This document shows positions 15,934-22,969 of a DNA stretch of 64,000 nt, piece after piece (the stretch's first letter is position 1; each line of letters opens with the position of its first letter). The stretch spans positions 19,497-83,496 of the forward strand of contig NZ_JACOQI010000015.1 in NCBI RefSeq assembly GCF_014297285.1, written 5' to 3'. The notes beneath the pieces were generated by a model. That model ran no database searches. It worked only from the letters and a program-made list of their open reading frames with translations, and was not told the origin of the DNA. The DNA is from Dysosmobacter segnis (lineage in GTDB: Bacteria > Bacillota > Clostridia > Oscillospirales > Oscillospiraceae). A program made the translations under genes and the position numbers.

Positions 15934-17509
15934 GGTGCTGGCGTTTTATATTCGTTTGTCGAGTGAAGACCGAGATCTCAAAACAAATGCATTGAAGAAT
16001 GAGAGTAACAGTGTTTTCAACCAAAGGCGGTTACTCCAGGATTACTATGATACACATGAATCGCTCCATGGTTATAAAGTGATCGTGTTCTGCGATGACG
16101 GTGTCACGGGAACACATTTTGACAGGCCAAAGTTCGATGAGCTAATTGAGATGGCTCGCAATCAGGAAATTCATTGCATTATGGTGAAGGACCTATCTCG
16201 TTTCGGAAGAAACTTTCTTGAGATGGGAAACTACCTCGAACTGATCCTGCCTCTTTATGGGGTCCGCTTTATCTCTATCAATGATGCCTTTGATAGTGAT
16301 GACTACTTAGGTGTCACGGGCGGACTTGAGTTAGCCCTCCGCAATCTCATCAATAATATGTATAGCCGAGATCTATCAACCAAGGTGCGCTCAGCTTTTC
16401 GTACCCGCAATCTGCGTGGTGAATACTGGGGAGGAAACGGCTTCTATGGCTACCAAGTCCATCCTCATAACAAAAAGAGATTGATCGTAGATGAGCAGGT
16501 TCGTGACATCATTGTCATGATTTTCGAGTCCTGCGTTGCAGGCATGACCACGAGCGAGATCGCTCAAATGCTGAATGATATGGGCATTCCATCCCCGTTA
16601 GAGCATAAACGGCGAAATGGCGGGTTTTATAATGGGGTGGTCAAGGAAGAGACTGGAATCTGGCTCAAGGGGGCTGTTCGAAAGATTTTGACTGATGAGC
16701 GCTATACCGGTAAGATGATTACCAATACTCGAGAGACAGAAGAAGTAGGAAAGCCTAAGATGCGGTCGTTGCCCCGAGATCAATGGATCATAGTGCCAGG
16801 TACACATGAAGCAATCATTTCGGAGGAGCTGTTCCGAGCTGCACAGAATGCGCTCCAAGGGCGTATTCGGAATGTTAACAAGAATACTGCCGGGAACCGA
16901 GCCAACAATCTGTTTGTTTGTGGCTGCTGCGGGAGGAAGCTCCGAAAGAATCCAGCAAAGGAACCACACCTTGTTTGCCCGAAAAATGACAGTATTAAGG
17001 GTGCTGAGTGTGCAGGCATCTTTGTCAATCAGGCCCATATTGAGCAAGCTGTTCTTCAGATGCTGCGGGAACAAAGTAGGAGCTTCCTTGAGCAGCATTG
17101 CTTGATGCAGGCATGCATTGACAAAAAGCTTTCAAGTATTCAAACGGAGCTTGATGCTAACACCAATATGACAAGACGGCTCCAAAGTAGAAAGGCTGAA
17201 CTATATGAGCAATACCGAGCGGGTCGCATAAGCAGAGAGAAATTTGCTGATATCCAGAAGACAGATTCAGAGAAGCTGGCAAGACTCTCATGTAGAGCTG
17301 AAGAGATCAAGCGGCTTCTGGTAGAGCACTATGAGTCTCGAGGTAATCTTGCGGCGGGAAAAAGAACAGCCGATCAGATCATCCTGCTTAAAGATTATGA
17401 TCCGGAAATAATTAGAAATTTTGTAGAGCGGGTTCGTGTGTACCCTTCAGGAGAGATTGAGATAGATATGCGTACTTCGAGCGGGTTTGCATTTGTAACG
17501 GCAAGCTAA
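15923..17509 (+). CDS. Large serine recombinase 3
   Basis: A 528-residue enzyme with FYIRLSSED (catalytic Ser), DDGVTGTHFDRPKF, MVKDLSRFGRNFLEMG, a recombinase domain, and a zinc ribbon FVCGCCGRKLRK ... HLVCPKN. ATG 15,923 follows AAAGGAGGC and overlaps the recombinase 2 stop by 11 bases; the frame is open further upstream but that part lies inside recombinase 2. It is the last gene of the element, 50-odd bases from the inferred right attachment site, the usual place for such an enzyme. Confidence 0.93.
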   Translation: MPDKVLAFYIRLSSEDRDLKTNALKNESNSVFNQRRLLQDYYDTHESLHGYKVIVFCDDGVTGTHFDRPKFDELIEMARNQEIHCIMVKDLSRFGRNFLEMGNYLELILPLYGVRFISINDAFDSDDYLGVTGGLELALRNLINNMYSRDLSTKVRSAFRTRNLRGEYWGGNGFYGYQVHPHNKKRLIVDEQVRDIIVMIFESCVAGMTTSEIAQMLNDMGIPSPLEHKRRNGGFYNGVVKEETGIWLKGAVRKILTDERYTGKMITNTRETEEVGKPKMRSLPRDQWIIVPGTHEAIISEELFRAAQNALQGRIRNVNKNTAGNRANNLFVCGCCGRKLRKNPAKEPHLVCPKNDSIKGAECAGIFVNQAHIEQAVLQMLREQSRSFLEQHCLMQACIDKKLSSIQTELDANTNMTRRLQSRKAELYEQYRAGRISREKFADIQKTDSEKLARLSCRAEEIKRLLVEHYESRGNLAAGKRTADQIILLKDYDPEIIRNFVERVRVYPSGEIEIDMRTSSGFAFVTAS

Positions 17510-17561
17510 AACAATAAGCGGCCCACTTTGGAGGCAGCTGAAAAAATTCCGAAAAAACTGT

Positions 17562-17696
17562 ATGTCTATCTTGACACAACCAGAGGGCTTCGTCACCGGT
17601 ATGGCGGCGAAGATGTTCACCGTGGCCGGGCCGGTCATTACCTTCGGGACACTGGCATCGGTGATCTACGGCGTGATCCTGATGCTGTTGAAATGA
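17562..17696 (+). pseudogene. 3' remnant of an interrupted membrane-protein gene
   Basis: In the frame read from 17,562 the DNA encodes about 44 residues including GFVTGMAAKMFTVAG and TLASVIYGVILMLLK, ending at TGA 17,694-17,696. The segment is hydrophobic and looks like the last membrane helix of a transporter or other integral membrane protein. It has no ribosome binding site and abuts the recombinase operon, so it is best read as the downstream half of a gene split by the element. The family cannot be named from so short a piece. Confidence 0.6.
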
Positions 17697-17898
17697 TCGG
17701 CGGGGGGAAAATTGCATATCTGAACCGAACTCCTTTGACGTGGAGATGTCTTGGCGGATCTGTGCGTCGGATTCACCTTTCCTGAAAACGGGGAGGTGAC
17801 AACTGCGATCGACCATGCAGCCTGCGGCCTTGCATTGAAATTTCGCAAAGCTGAACCGGTAGGTGTATTGCGTGGCATTTTTCAAATTCTACAAAAAA

Positions 17899-17926
17899 TT
17901 GTTATTTTTTTGTCATATCTTATAAT
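17899..17926 (+). promoter_or_regulatory. Probable promoter of the larA-like operon
   Basis: TTGTTA (17,899-17,904), a 16-base spacer and TATAAT (17,921-17,926). The leader to the first start codon would be about 310 bases. A near-palindrome TAACA-G-TGTTA lies about 28 bases after the -10 box. Confidence 0.55.
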
Positions 17927-17989
17927 TGCAAAAGAAACGGACACAGATTATACTAACAGTGTTAATGAGCGATATTGTTTCGCTTTTCT

Positions 17990-18242
17990 TTTTACATTGA
18001 CTCGTGCACGTGCACGGAACGGAAAAACATATACAGCTCGAGTGGAGACCAACAGAGCAAGTATGGAACGCATCGCCGCTAGAGCCTGGCGTATCCCGGG
18101 GCACTGGAATCGGGTGCTGCCAGCTATGATCTTGACGGGCACGGTGTTGGGGGGAACAGCCCACGGCATCCGTTTTCAAATTAAAAATCTGTATACTTGT
18201 TGATACGATATGCCGCCTGCGGCGGCGAGAGAGGAGCAAGAC
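17990..18242 (+). promoter_or_regulatory. Leader of the larA-like operon with a perfect 14-base palindrome
   Basis: CGTGCACGTGCACG at 18,003-18,016 is a perfect palindrome directly after a TTGACT at 17,997-18,002, a possible operator for a sugar-acid regulator. No gene is apparent between 17,697 and 18,242. The stretch ends in GAGAGGAG before the ATG at 18,243. Confidence 0.45.
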
Positions 18243-19526
18243 ATGGAAACCATTACCAACCTGATCAAAGACACACCGATCCCCAAGATGGTCAAGGTTC
18301 GCCAGAACTTCGACAAGACCTGCATCCCTGAGAGCGATATTCCCGGCATCATCACCCGGGAGCTGGATCGCCCTGAGATCGGCGGCAAGATCCAGCCCGG
18401 TCAGAAGATCGCCATTACCTGCGGCAGCCGCGGCATCAATCACAATGCCGTGATGGCCCGTGCCATTGTGGATTTTGTCAAATCCAAGGGTGCCGAGCCT
18501 TACATTGTGGCGGCTATGGGCAGCCACGGCGGCGCTACCGCCGAGGGCCAGCTCCAGATCCTCAAGGACTACGGCGTCACTGAGGAAGCCATGGGCTGCC
18601 CCGTGAAAAGTTCCATGGAGACGGTGCAGATCGGCATTTCCGGCATGCGTCACCAGCCGGTGTTCATGGACAAGAACGCCTCTGAGGCGGACGGCATCAT
18701 CCTCTTCAACCGCATCAAGCCCCATACCTCCTTCCGCGGTCCCTATGAAAGCGGCCTGATGAAGATGATGGCCATCGGCCTTGGCAAGCAGAAGGGCGCT
18801 GAGAGCATCCATCATCAGAGTCCTGCCATCATGCATGAGCTGGTGGAGGAGTACGGCCGGACGATCCTGGAAAACGCACCGGTTCTGGGCGGCATCGCCA
18901 TCATTGAAAATGCCTATGATGATACCTATCTCATCAAGGGCCTGAGCCCGGAGGAGATCATCAGCGAGGAACCCAAGCTCAAGGAGATCTCCTACAAGAC
19001 CATCGCCCACCTGCTGTTTGACAAGTGCGACGTGCTGGTGGTGGATAAGATCGGCAAGAACATCTCCGGCGACGGCATGGACCCCAACGTGTCCGGCCGC
19101 TTTGTCCAGCCCAAGTACTGCTCCGGCGGTATTCAGGCGGAGAAGTGCGTCATCCTGGACCTGACCGACGAGACCCACGGCAATGCACAGGGCATCGGCC
19201 TGGCGGAGGTCACCACCCGCCGTCTGTTCAACAAGATGAAGCTGGAGATGACCTATCCCACCGGCGTGACCAACACCTTCCTGCATCTGATGAAGATTCC
19301 CATGATCATGGACAATGACCGGGAAGCTTTACAGCTGGCCCTGATGTGCTGCCCCGAGGCAGAGGATCATGACCACATGAAGATGATCCGCATCCCCAAC
19401 ACCGCCCATATCGGTGTCATCGAGATTTCTGAGGGTATGCTGCCTTTGGTGGAGAACAACCCCAACTTTGAGGTTCTCACGGAGCCCTATGACCTGCCCT
19501 TTGACGAAAACGGCAACCTGTTCTGA
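18243..19526 (+). CDS. LarA-superfamily (nickel-pincer racemase/epimerase-like) protein
   Basis: The 427-residue protein keeps the key residues of lactate racemase LarA: His95 in GSHGG, His161 in IKPHT, Lys174 in GLMKMM (the lysine that carries the nickel-pincer cofactor) and His190/191 in ESIHHQ. The family racemises or epimerises 2-hydroxy acids at nickel. The operon context (GntP permease and UxaA-like dehydratase halves) points to a sugar acid rather than lactate as substrate, an inference. ATG 18,243 is chosen because of GAGAGGAG. No larB, larC or larE maturation gene is in the window. Confidence 0.8.
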   Translation: METITNLIKDTPIPKMVKVRQNFDKTCIPESDIPGIITRELDRPEIGGKIQPGQKIAITCGSRGINHNAVMARAIVDFVKSKGAEPYIVAAMGSHGGATAEGQLQILKDYGVTEEAMGCPVKSSMETVQIGISGMRHQPVFMDKNASEADGIILFNRIKPHTSFRGPYESGLMKMMAIGLGKQKGAESIHHQSPAIMHELVEEYGRTILENAPVLGGIAIIENAYDDTYLIKGLSPEEIISEEPKLKEISYKTIAHLLFDKCDVLVVDKIGKNISGDGMDPNVSGRFVQPKYCSGGIQAEKCVILDLTDETHGNAQGIGLAEVTTRRLFNKMKLEMTYPTGVTNTFLHLMKIPMIMDNDREALQLALMCCPEAEDHDHMKMIRIPNTAHIGVIEISEGMLPLVENNPNFEVLTEPYDLPFDENGNLF

Positions 19527-19531
19527 AAAAT

Positions 19532-19586
19532 CCGAGCTGCCGGAGGCCTGCCGTGAACAGGCGGACCGCCGGAAAGCTCTGGTTTT
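19532..19586 (+). terminator. Possible attenuator between the racemase-like and permease genes
   Basis: GAGCTGCCGG (from 19,534) and CCGGAAAGCTC (to 19,579) form an imperfect stem with an inner CCTG/CAGG pair, followed by GGTTTTAAAT. It could reduce read-through into the permease gene. The stem is interrupted, so confidence is low. Confidence 0.3.
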
Positions 19587-19630
19587 AAATAGTAGTGCAA
19601 GAAACGCAAAAAAAGAAAGGAACTGACTCT

Positions 19631-20998
19631 ATGGTATCTCCCGCAATGCTGATCGTAGCACTGGTGATCGCAATCGCAATCATCCTGTTCTGCATCATCG
19701 TTCTCAAACTCAACGCTTCCATCGGCATGGTTCTGGCCAGCCTGTTCATGGGTGTGGCCGGCGGCCTCGACCTGATGACTACAATGGACACCATCTCCTC
19801 CGGCTTCGGCAGCATGATGACCAGCATCGGCCTGCCTGTCGGCTTCGGCACCATCCTGGGCCAGCTGATGAGTGACAGCGGCGCTGCCGACATCATCGCC
19901 GACAAGCTGGTTTCCGCTTTCCCTGAAAAGCGCTCCATCTGGGGCCTGAGCCTGGCCGGCTTCGTGCTGTCCATCCCTGTGTTCTTTGACGTTACCTTCA
20001 TTATCCTGATCCCCATCGGCATCACCATTGCCGCCAAGATCGATATGAAGATGTGCTATGTCACCGGCTGCCTGACCATCGGCGCCACCACCGCTCACTG
20101 CGTGGTGCCTCCCACGCCCAACCCTCTGGCTGCTGCCGATATCTTTGGCTTTGATCTGGGCATCATGATGATCGTCGGTCTGGTTGTCGGTTTTATCACT
20201 GTTCTGGTGTCTGACTTCATCTATGTTAAGATCCACAACCGCGGCATTTGGAATGAGGAAAAGGACGTGAACCACAGCTCCAACGTTGTCAATGAGCTGG
20301 TGGCTGCCCGTGCTGCCCAGAATGACGCTAAGGCCCGCCCCTCCTTCGGCATGGCGCTGCTGCCTGTTGTGATCCCCGTGGTGTGCATCCTGTTCGGCAC
20401 TCTGGGCACCGCTGTGTTTGACGAGGAGCCTCTGATCTGCAGCTTCCTGGGCAACAAGCTGGTTGCCATGACTCTGGGCACTCTGGGTGCTTATCTGGTG
20501 AGCCTGCCTTACATCGGCCGCGAAAATCTGGAGAAGTCTGCCGGTGAGGCCCTGAAGAGTGCCGGCGTGGTGCTGCTGATCACCGGTGCAGGCGGCTCCT
20601 TCTCCTCCGTTATCACCGCCACCGGCATTGGCAACGCCATCGTGAGCCTGCTGGGCACCGATACCACCTCCGTCATCCCTGCCATGTTCCTGGCCTACTT
20701 CATTGGCATGATCTTCCGTGTGGCGCAGGGCTCCGGCACCGTGGCCGGCATGACCTCTATGGGCATCATGGCAACCATCGCTCCCGCCATCGGCTGCCAT
20801 CCCGTGTGGATCGCGCTGGCCTGCCTGTCCGGCGGCAACTCCATCGGCCATGTCAATGACTCCGGCTTCTGGGTGGCCACCAATATGTCCGGCCTGACCG
20901 TGACCGGCGGTCTGAAGACCTACACCCTGGGCTCCTTTATCTCCTCTGTGTGCATTTTCGTGCTGGCTCTGATCGGCGCCCTGGTGATCCCCCTGTAA
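19631..20998 (+). CDS. GntP-family gluconate/organic-acid permease
   Basis: A 455-residue, very hydrophobic protein with about 12 membrane segments, starting MVSPAMLIVALVIAIAI. Conserved GntP features are visible: LMSDSGAADIIAD, FFDVTFIILIPI, HCVVPPTPNP, and near the end GGNSIGHVNDSGFWV. ATG 19,631 follows AAGAAAGGAAC. GntP carriers import gluconate or related hydroxy acids by proton symport. It is likely the uptake system for the substrate handled by the neighbouring LarA-like and UxaA-like proteins. Confidence 0.9.
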   Translation: MVSPAMLIVALVIAIAIILFCIIVLKLNASIGMVLASLFMGVAGGLDLMTTMDTISSGFGSMMTSIGLPVGFGTILGQLMSDSGAADIIADKLVSAFPEKRSIWGLSLAGFVLSIPVFFDVTFIILIPIGITIAAKIDMKMCYVTGCLTIGATTAHCVVPPTPNPLAAADIFGFDLGIMMIVGLVVGFITVLVSDFIYVKIHNRGIWNEEKDVNHSSNVVNELVAARAAQNDAKARPSFGMALLPVVIPVVCILFGTLGTAVFDEEPLICSFLGNKLVAMTLGTLGAYLVSLPYIGRENLEKSAGEALKSAGVVLLITGAGGSFSSVITATGIGNAIVSLLGTDTTSVIPAMFLAYFIGMIFRVAQGSGTVAGMTSMGIMATIAPAIGCHPVWIALACLSGGNSIGHVNDSGFWVATNMSGLTVTGGLKTYTLGSFISSVCIFVLALIGALVIPL

Positions 20999-21035
20999 GC
21001 ATACCCGGCCCCATAATATGAAGGAGGAATTATAC

Positions 21036-21326
21036 ATGCAAAATGCAATGATTATTGACCCCAAAGACAATGTGGCCGTTGCCATTGAGCCGATTGCCGC
21101 AGGGGATACCGTTACCTATCTCAAAGAGGGAAAGACTGTATCTCTGAAAGCCACGGAAGATATTACCATTTATCATAAGCTGGCTACCCGGACCATCGAA
21201 AATGGTGAGCCTGTGGTGAAGTATGGCGAACACATCGGTGTGGCCACGGAACAGATCCCCGAGGGCGCTCATGTTCATGTTCACAATGTTGAGAGCATGA
21301 AAGAAGATCGCCGCGGGATGGAGTAA
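21036..21326 (+). CDS. UxaA-family N-terminal (SAF domain) subunit
   Basis: A 96-residue protein that corresponds to the N-terminal SAF-like domain of altronate or galactarate dehydratases (AIEPIAAGDTVTYL; ITIYHKLATRTI; KYGEHIGVATEQIPEGAHVHVHN). In many bacteria this domain and the catalytic part are separate genes, as here. ATG 21,036 is chosen since AAGGAGG lies just before it, at the place of an upstream in-frame ATG. It should form a complex with the product at 21,342. Confidence 0.88.
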   Translation: MQNAMIIDPKDNVAVAIEPIAAGDTVTYLKEGKTVSLKATEDITIYHKLATRTIENGEPVVKYGEHIGVATEQIPEGAHVHVHNVESMKEDRRGME

Positions 21327-21341
21327 GGGAGGATACAGAAT

Positions 21342-22505
21342 ATGACTTTTTACGGATATCGCCGTCCTGACGGACGGGTTGGCGTGCGTAACCGAGTACT
21401 GATCCTGCCCGCCAGCGTTTGCGCCACAGACACGGCCCGCATCATTGCACAGCAGGTCGAGGGCGCTATCAGCTTCAATAACCAGCAGGGCTGCTCTCAG
21501 GTGGCCCCTGACCAGCAGTTCACTATGGATGTAATGGCCGGCTATGCCGCCAACCCCAATATCTACGGTACTGTGGTGGTGTCTCTGGGCTGCGAAAACT
21601 GCCAGATGGACCTGGTGGTCAAGGCCATTGAGGAGCGCACCAACAAGCCCCTCAAGCAGGTCATCATTCAGGAAGTGGGCGGAACCCTCAAGGCTGTTGA
21701 GATCGCCGTTCGTTATGCCAAGGAGATGGTGGCTGAAGCCTCCATGCTCCAGAAGGAGGAGTTCCCCCTGTCCGAACTGATTGTCGGCACGGAATGCGGC
21801 GGCTCCGATCCTACCAGCGGCCTTGCTGCCAACCCCGCCATCGGCGCTATGAGCGATCTGGTGGTGCAGGCAGGCGGTACCAGCATTCTCTCCGAGACCT
21901 CCGAGTTCATTGGCGCTGAGCACATTCTGGCCCGCCGTGCTATCAACAAGGAAGTCCACGATCGCATCTATGAGATCACCAGCCGCTTTGAGGCGCACTT
22001 CCACGCTGTCGGCGAAGATGTCCGCCAGGGCAACCCCTCTCCGGGCAACAAGGCCGGCGGCATCACCACGCTGGAGGAGAAGTCTCTGGGCTGCATCCAC
22101 AAGGGTGGCCACAGCCCCATCAATGCTGTATATGATTACGCCAAACAGGTCGAGAGCAAGCAGGGCCTGGTCATCATGGACACGCCGGGCAATGACCCCG
22201 CCTCCGTGGCGGCCATGGTGGCCGGCGGTGCACAGGTCATTGTGTTCTCCAGTGGCCGGGGTTCACCGGTGGGCCATCCCATTGCTCCTGTGGTGAAGGT
22301 CACGGGCAATAAGATCACTTTTGCCAATATGGAAGATAACATCGACTTCTGCGCAGCTCCTCTGATCTACGGGGAGAAGACGGTGGAGCAGCTGGGTACT
22401 GATCTGCTGAATATGGTGGTAGAGACCGCCTGCGGCAAGCAGACCAAGGCGGAAGCACTGGGCTTTGTTGAGACCGCTATTGCCCGTATCTGCAACTACG
22501 TCTGA
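21342..22505 (+). CDS. UxaA-family hydrolase/dehydratase, catalytic part
   Basis: A 387-residue protein with altronate/galactarate dehydratase features: GYRRPDGRVGVRN, NQQGCSQ, SLGCENCQ, GTECGGSDPTSGLAANP, ISETSEF-like SILSETSEF, and FSSGRGSPVGHP. The family removes water from sugar acids such as D-altronate or galactarate, with metal-binding cysteines. It lies 15 bases after its small SAF partner and is the last gene of the operon before a strong terminator. Exact substrate unknown. Confidence 0.88.
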   Translation: MTFYGYRRPDGRVGVRNRVLILPASVCATDTARIIAQQVEGAISFNNQQGCSQVAPDQQFTMDVMAGYAANPNIYGTVVVSLGCENCQMDLVVKAIEERTNKPLKQVIIQEVGGTLKAVEIAVRYAKEMVAEASMLQKEEFPLSELIVGTECGGSDPTSGLAANPAIGAMSDLVVQAGGTSILSETSEFIGAEHILARRAINKEVHDRIYEITSRFEAHFHAVGEDVRQGNPSPGNKAGGITTLEEKSLGCIHKGGHSPINAVYDYAKQVESKQGLVIMDTPGNDPASVAAMVAGGAQVIVFSSGRGSPVGHPIAPVVKVTGNKITFANMEDNIDFCAAPLIYGEKTVEQLGTDLLNMVVETACGKQTKAEALGFVETAIARICNYV

Positions 22506-22512
22506 TTTGTTT

Positions 22513-22538
22513 TATAAAGTACATCTATAAAGTACATC
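22513..22538 (+). repeat. Tandem 13-base repeat
   Basis: TATAAAGTACATC occurs twice head-to-tail directly after the dehydratase gene and before its terminator. It may be a slippage duplication. Confidence 0.75.
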
Positions 22539-22542
22539 GTCG

Positions 22543-22580
22543 GCTCTGACGCGGCTTTATGCCGCGTCAGAGCTTTTTTG
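22543..22580 (+). terminator. Strong rho-independent terminator of the sugar-acid operon
   Basis: GCTCTGACGCGGC and GCCGCGTCAGAGC form a perfect 13-base-pair stem with a TTTAT loop, followed by TTTTTT. Confidence 0.95.
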
Positions 22581-22716
22581 TGCAAAGAGAGAATTGGATA
22601 GACCGTCCCAATATTTAAGAGCGGAAAGAAAGCGGCCGCAAACAGGCGGCATATCATCAGGGCTTCTTCCTTGTATAAGCTGTGTAAAATTTGTGAACTT
22701 TTTTCGCTTTAACAGG

Positions 22717-22816
22717 GTTACATAACGATGTGGAAAAAACTGTGGAAAATGTGAAGAACCCTTTGGAACCGGGGAAAATCCGGGGTGACGGGCTGTTATA
22801 TAAAAAGTTACGTAAC
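22717..22816. promoter_or_regulatory. Paired palindromes upstream of parE
   Basis: GTTACATAAC (22,717-22,726) and GTTACGTAAC (22,807-22,816) are related 10-base palindromes 90 bases apart. Between them TGTGGAAAA occurs twice, weakly resembling a DnaA box complement. They may bind a regulator of the topoisomerase genes. The 22,581-22,969 gap has no gene. Confidence 0.4.
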
Positions 22817-22876
22817 AACCTTTCTGGGTGAAACGGCACTCTTTCTGACAAAAAAACGGGGAACAGCGGGGGATGC

Positions 22877-22905
22877 TTGCAGTCGGGACGGGGATATGCT
22901 ATAAT
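22877..22905 (+). promoter_or_regulatory. Promoter of the parE-type gene
   Basis: TTGCAG (22,877-22,882), a 17-base spacer, and TATAAT (22,900-22,905) with an extended TGC. The start codon is 65 bases downstream. Confidence 0.75.
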
Positions 22906-22969
22906 CAACTCAATATGAAAATGGCAGAATGTTCCCTGATAAACGGGGAAATGCCCTCTTGGAGGAACT

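Larger units (their letters stand above)
1..17561. mobile_element. Right part of an integrated mobile element (serine recombinase type)
   Basis: This block carries phage- or ICE-like genes: an XRE regulator with an ImmA-like protease, exonuclease, helicase, annealing-like protein, primase-like protein, many small unknown genes, and three large serine recombinases at its right end. All genes run on the plus strand. The right boundary is inferred between the last recombinase stop (17,509) and a truncated membrane-protein reading frame at about 17,562. The left boundary is outside the window, so element size and type (ICE, mobilizable island or prophage remnant) cannot be fixed. No capsid, portal, relaxase or type IV secretion gene is seen here, which argues against a complete prophage or a self-transmissible ICE within these bases. 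Confidence 0.75.

Noticed and set aside
1..17561. Complete prophage
   Set aside because: Recombination genes and repressor/protease look phage-like, but no capsid, portal, terminase, tail or lysis gene was found.
17528..17785. An 85-codon plus-strand open frame after the recombinases
   Set aside because: It is out of frame with the hydrophobic membrane-protein remnant and has an implausible composition.
17913..21085. Minus-strand open frames opposite the larA-like and gntP-like genes
   Set aside because: Low-complexity shadow translations of conserved plus-strand genes.
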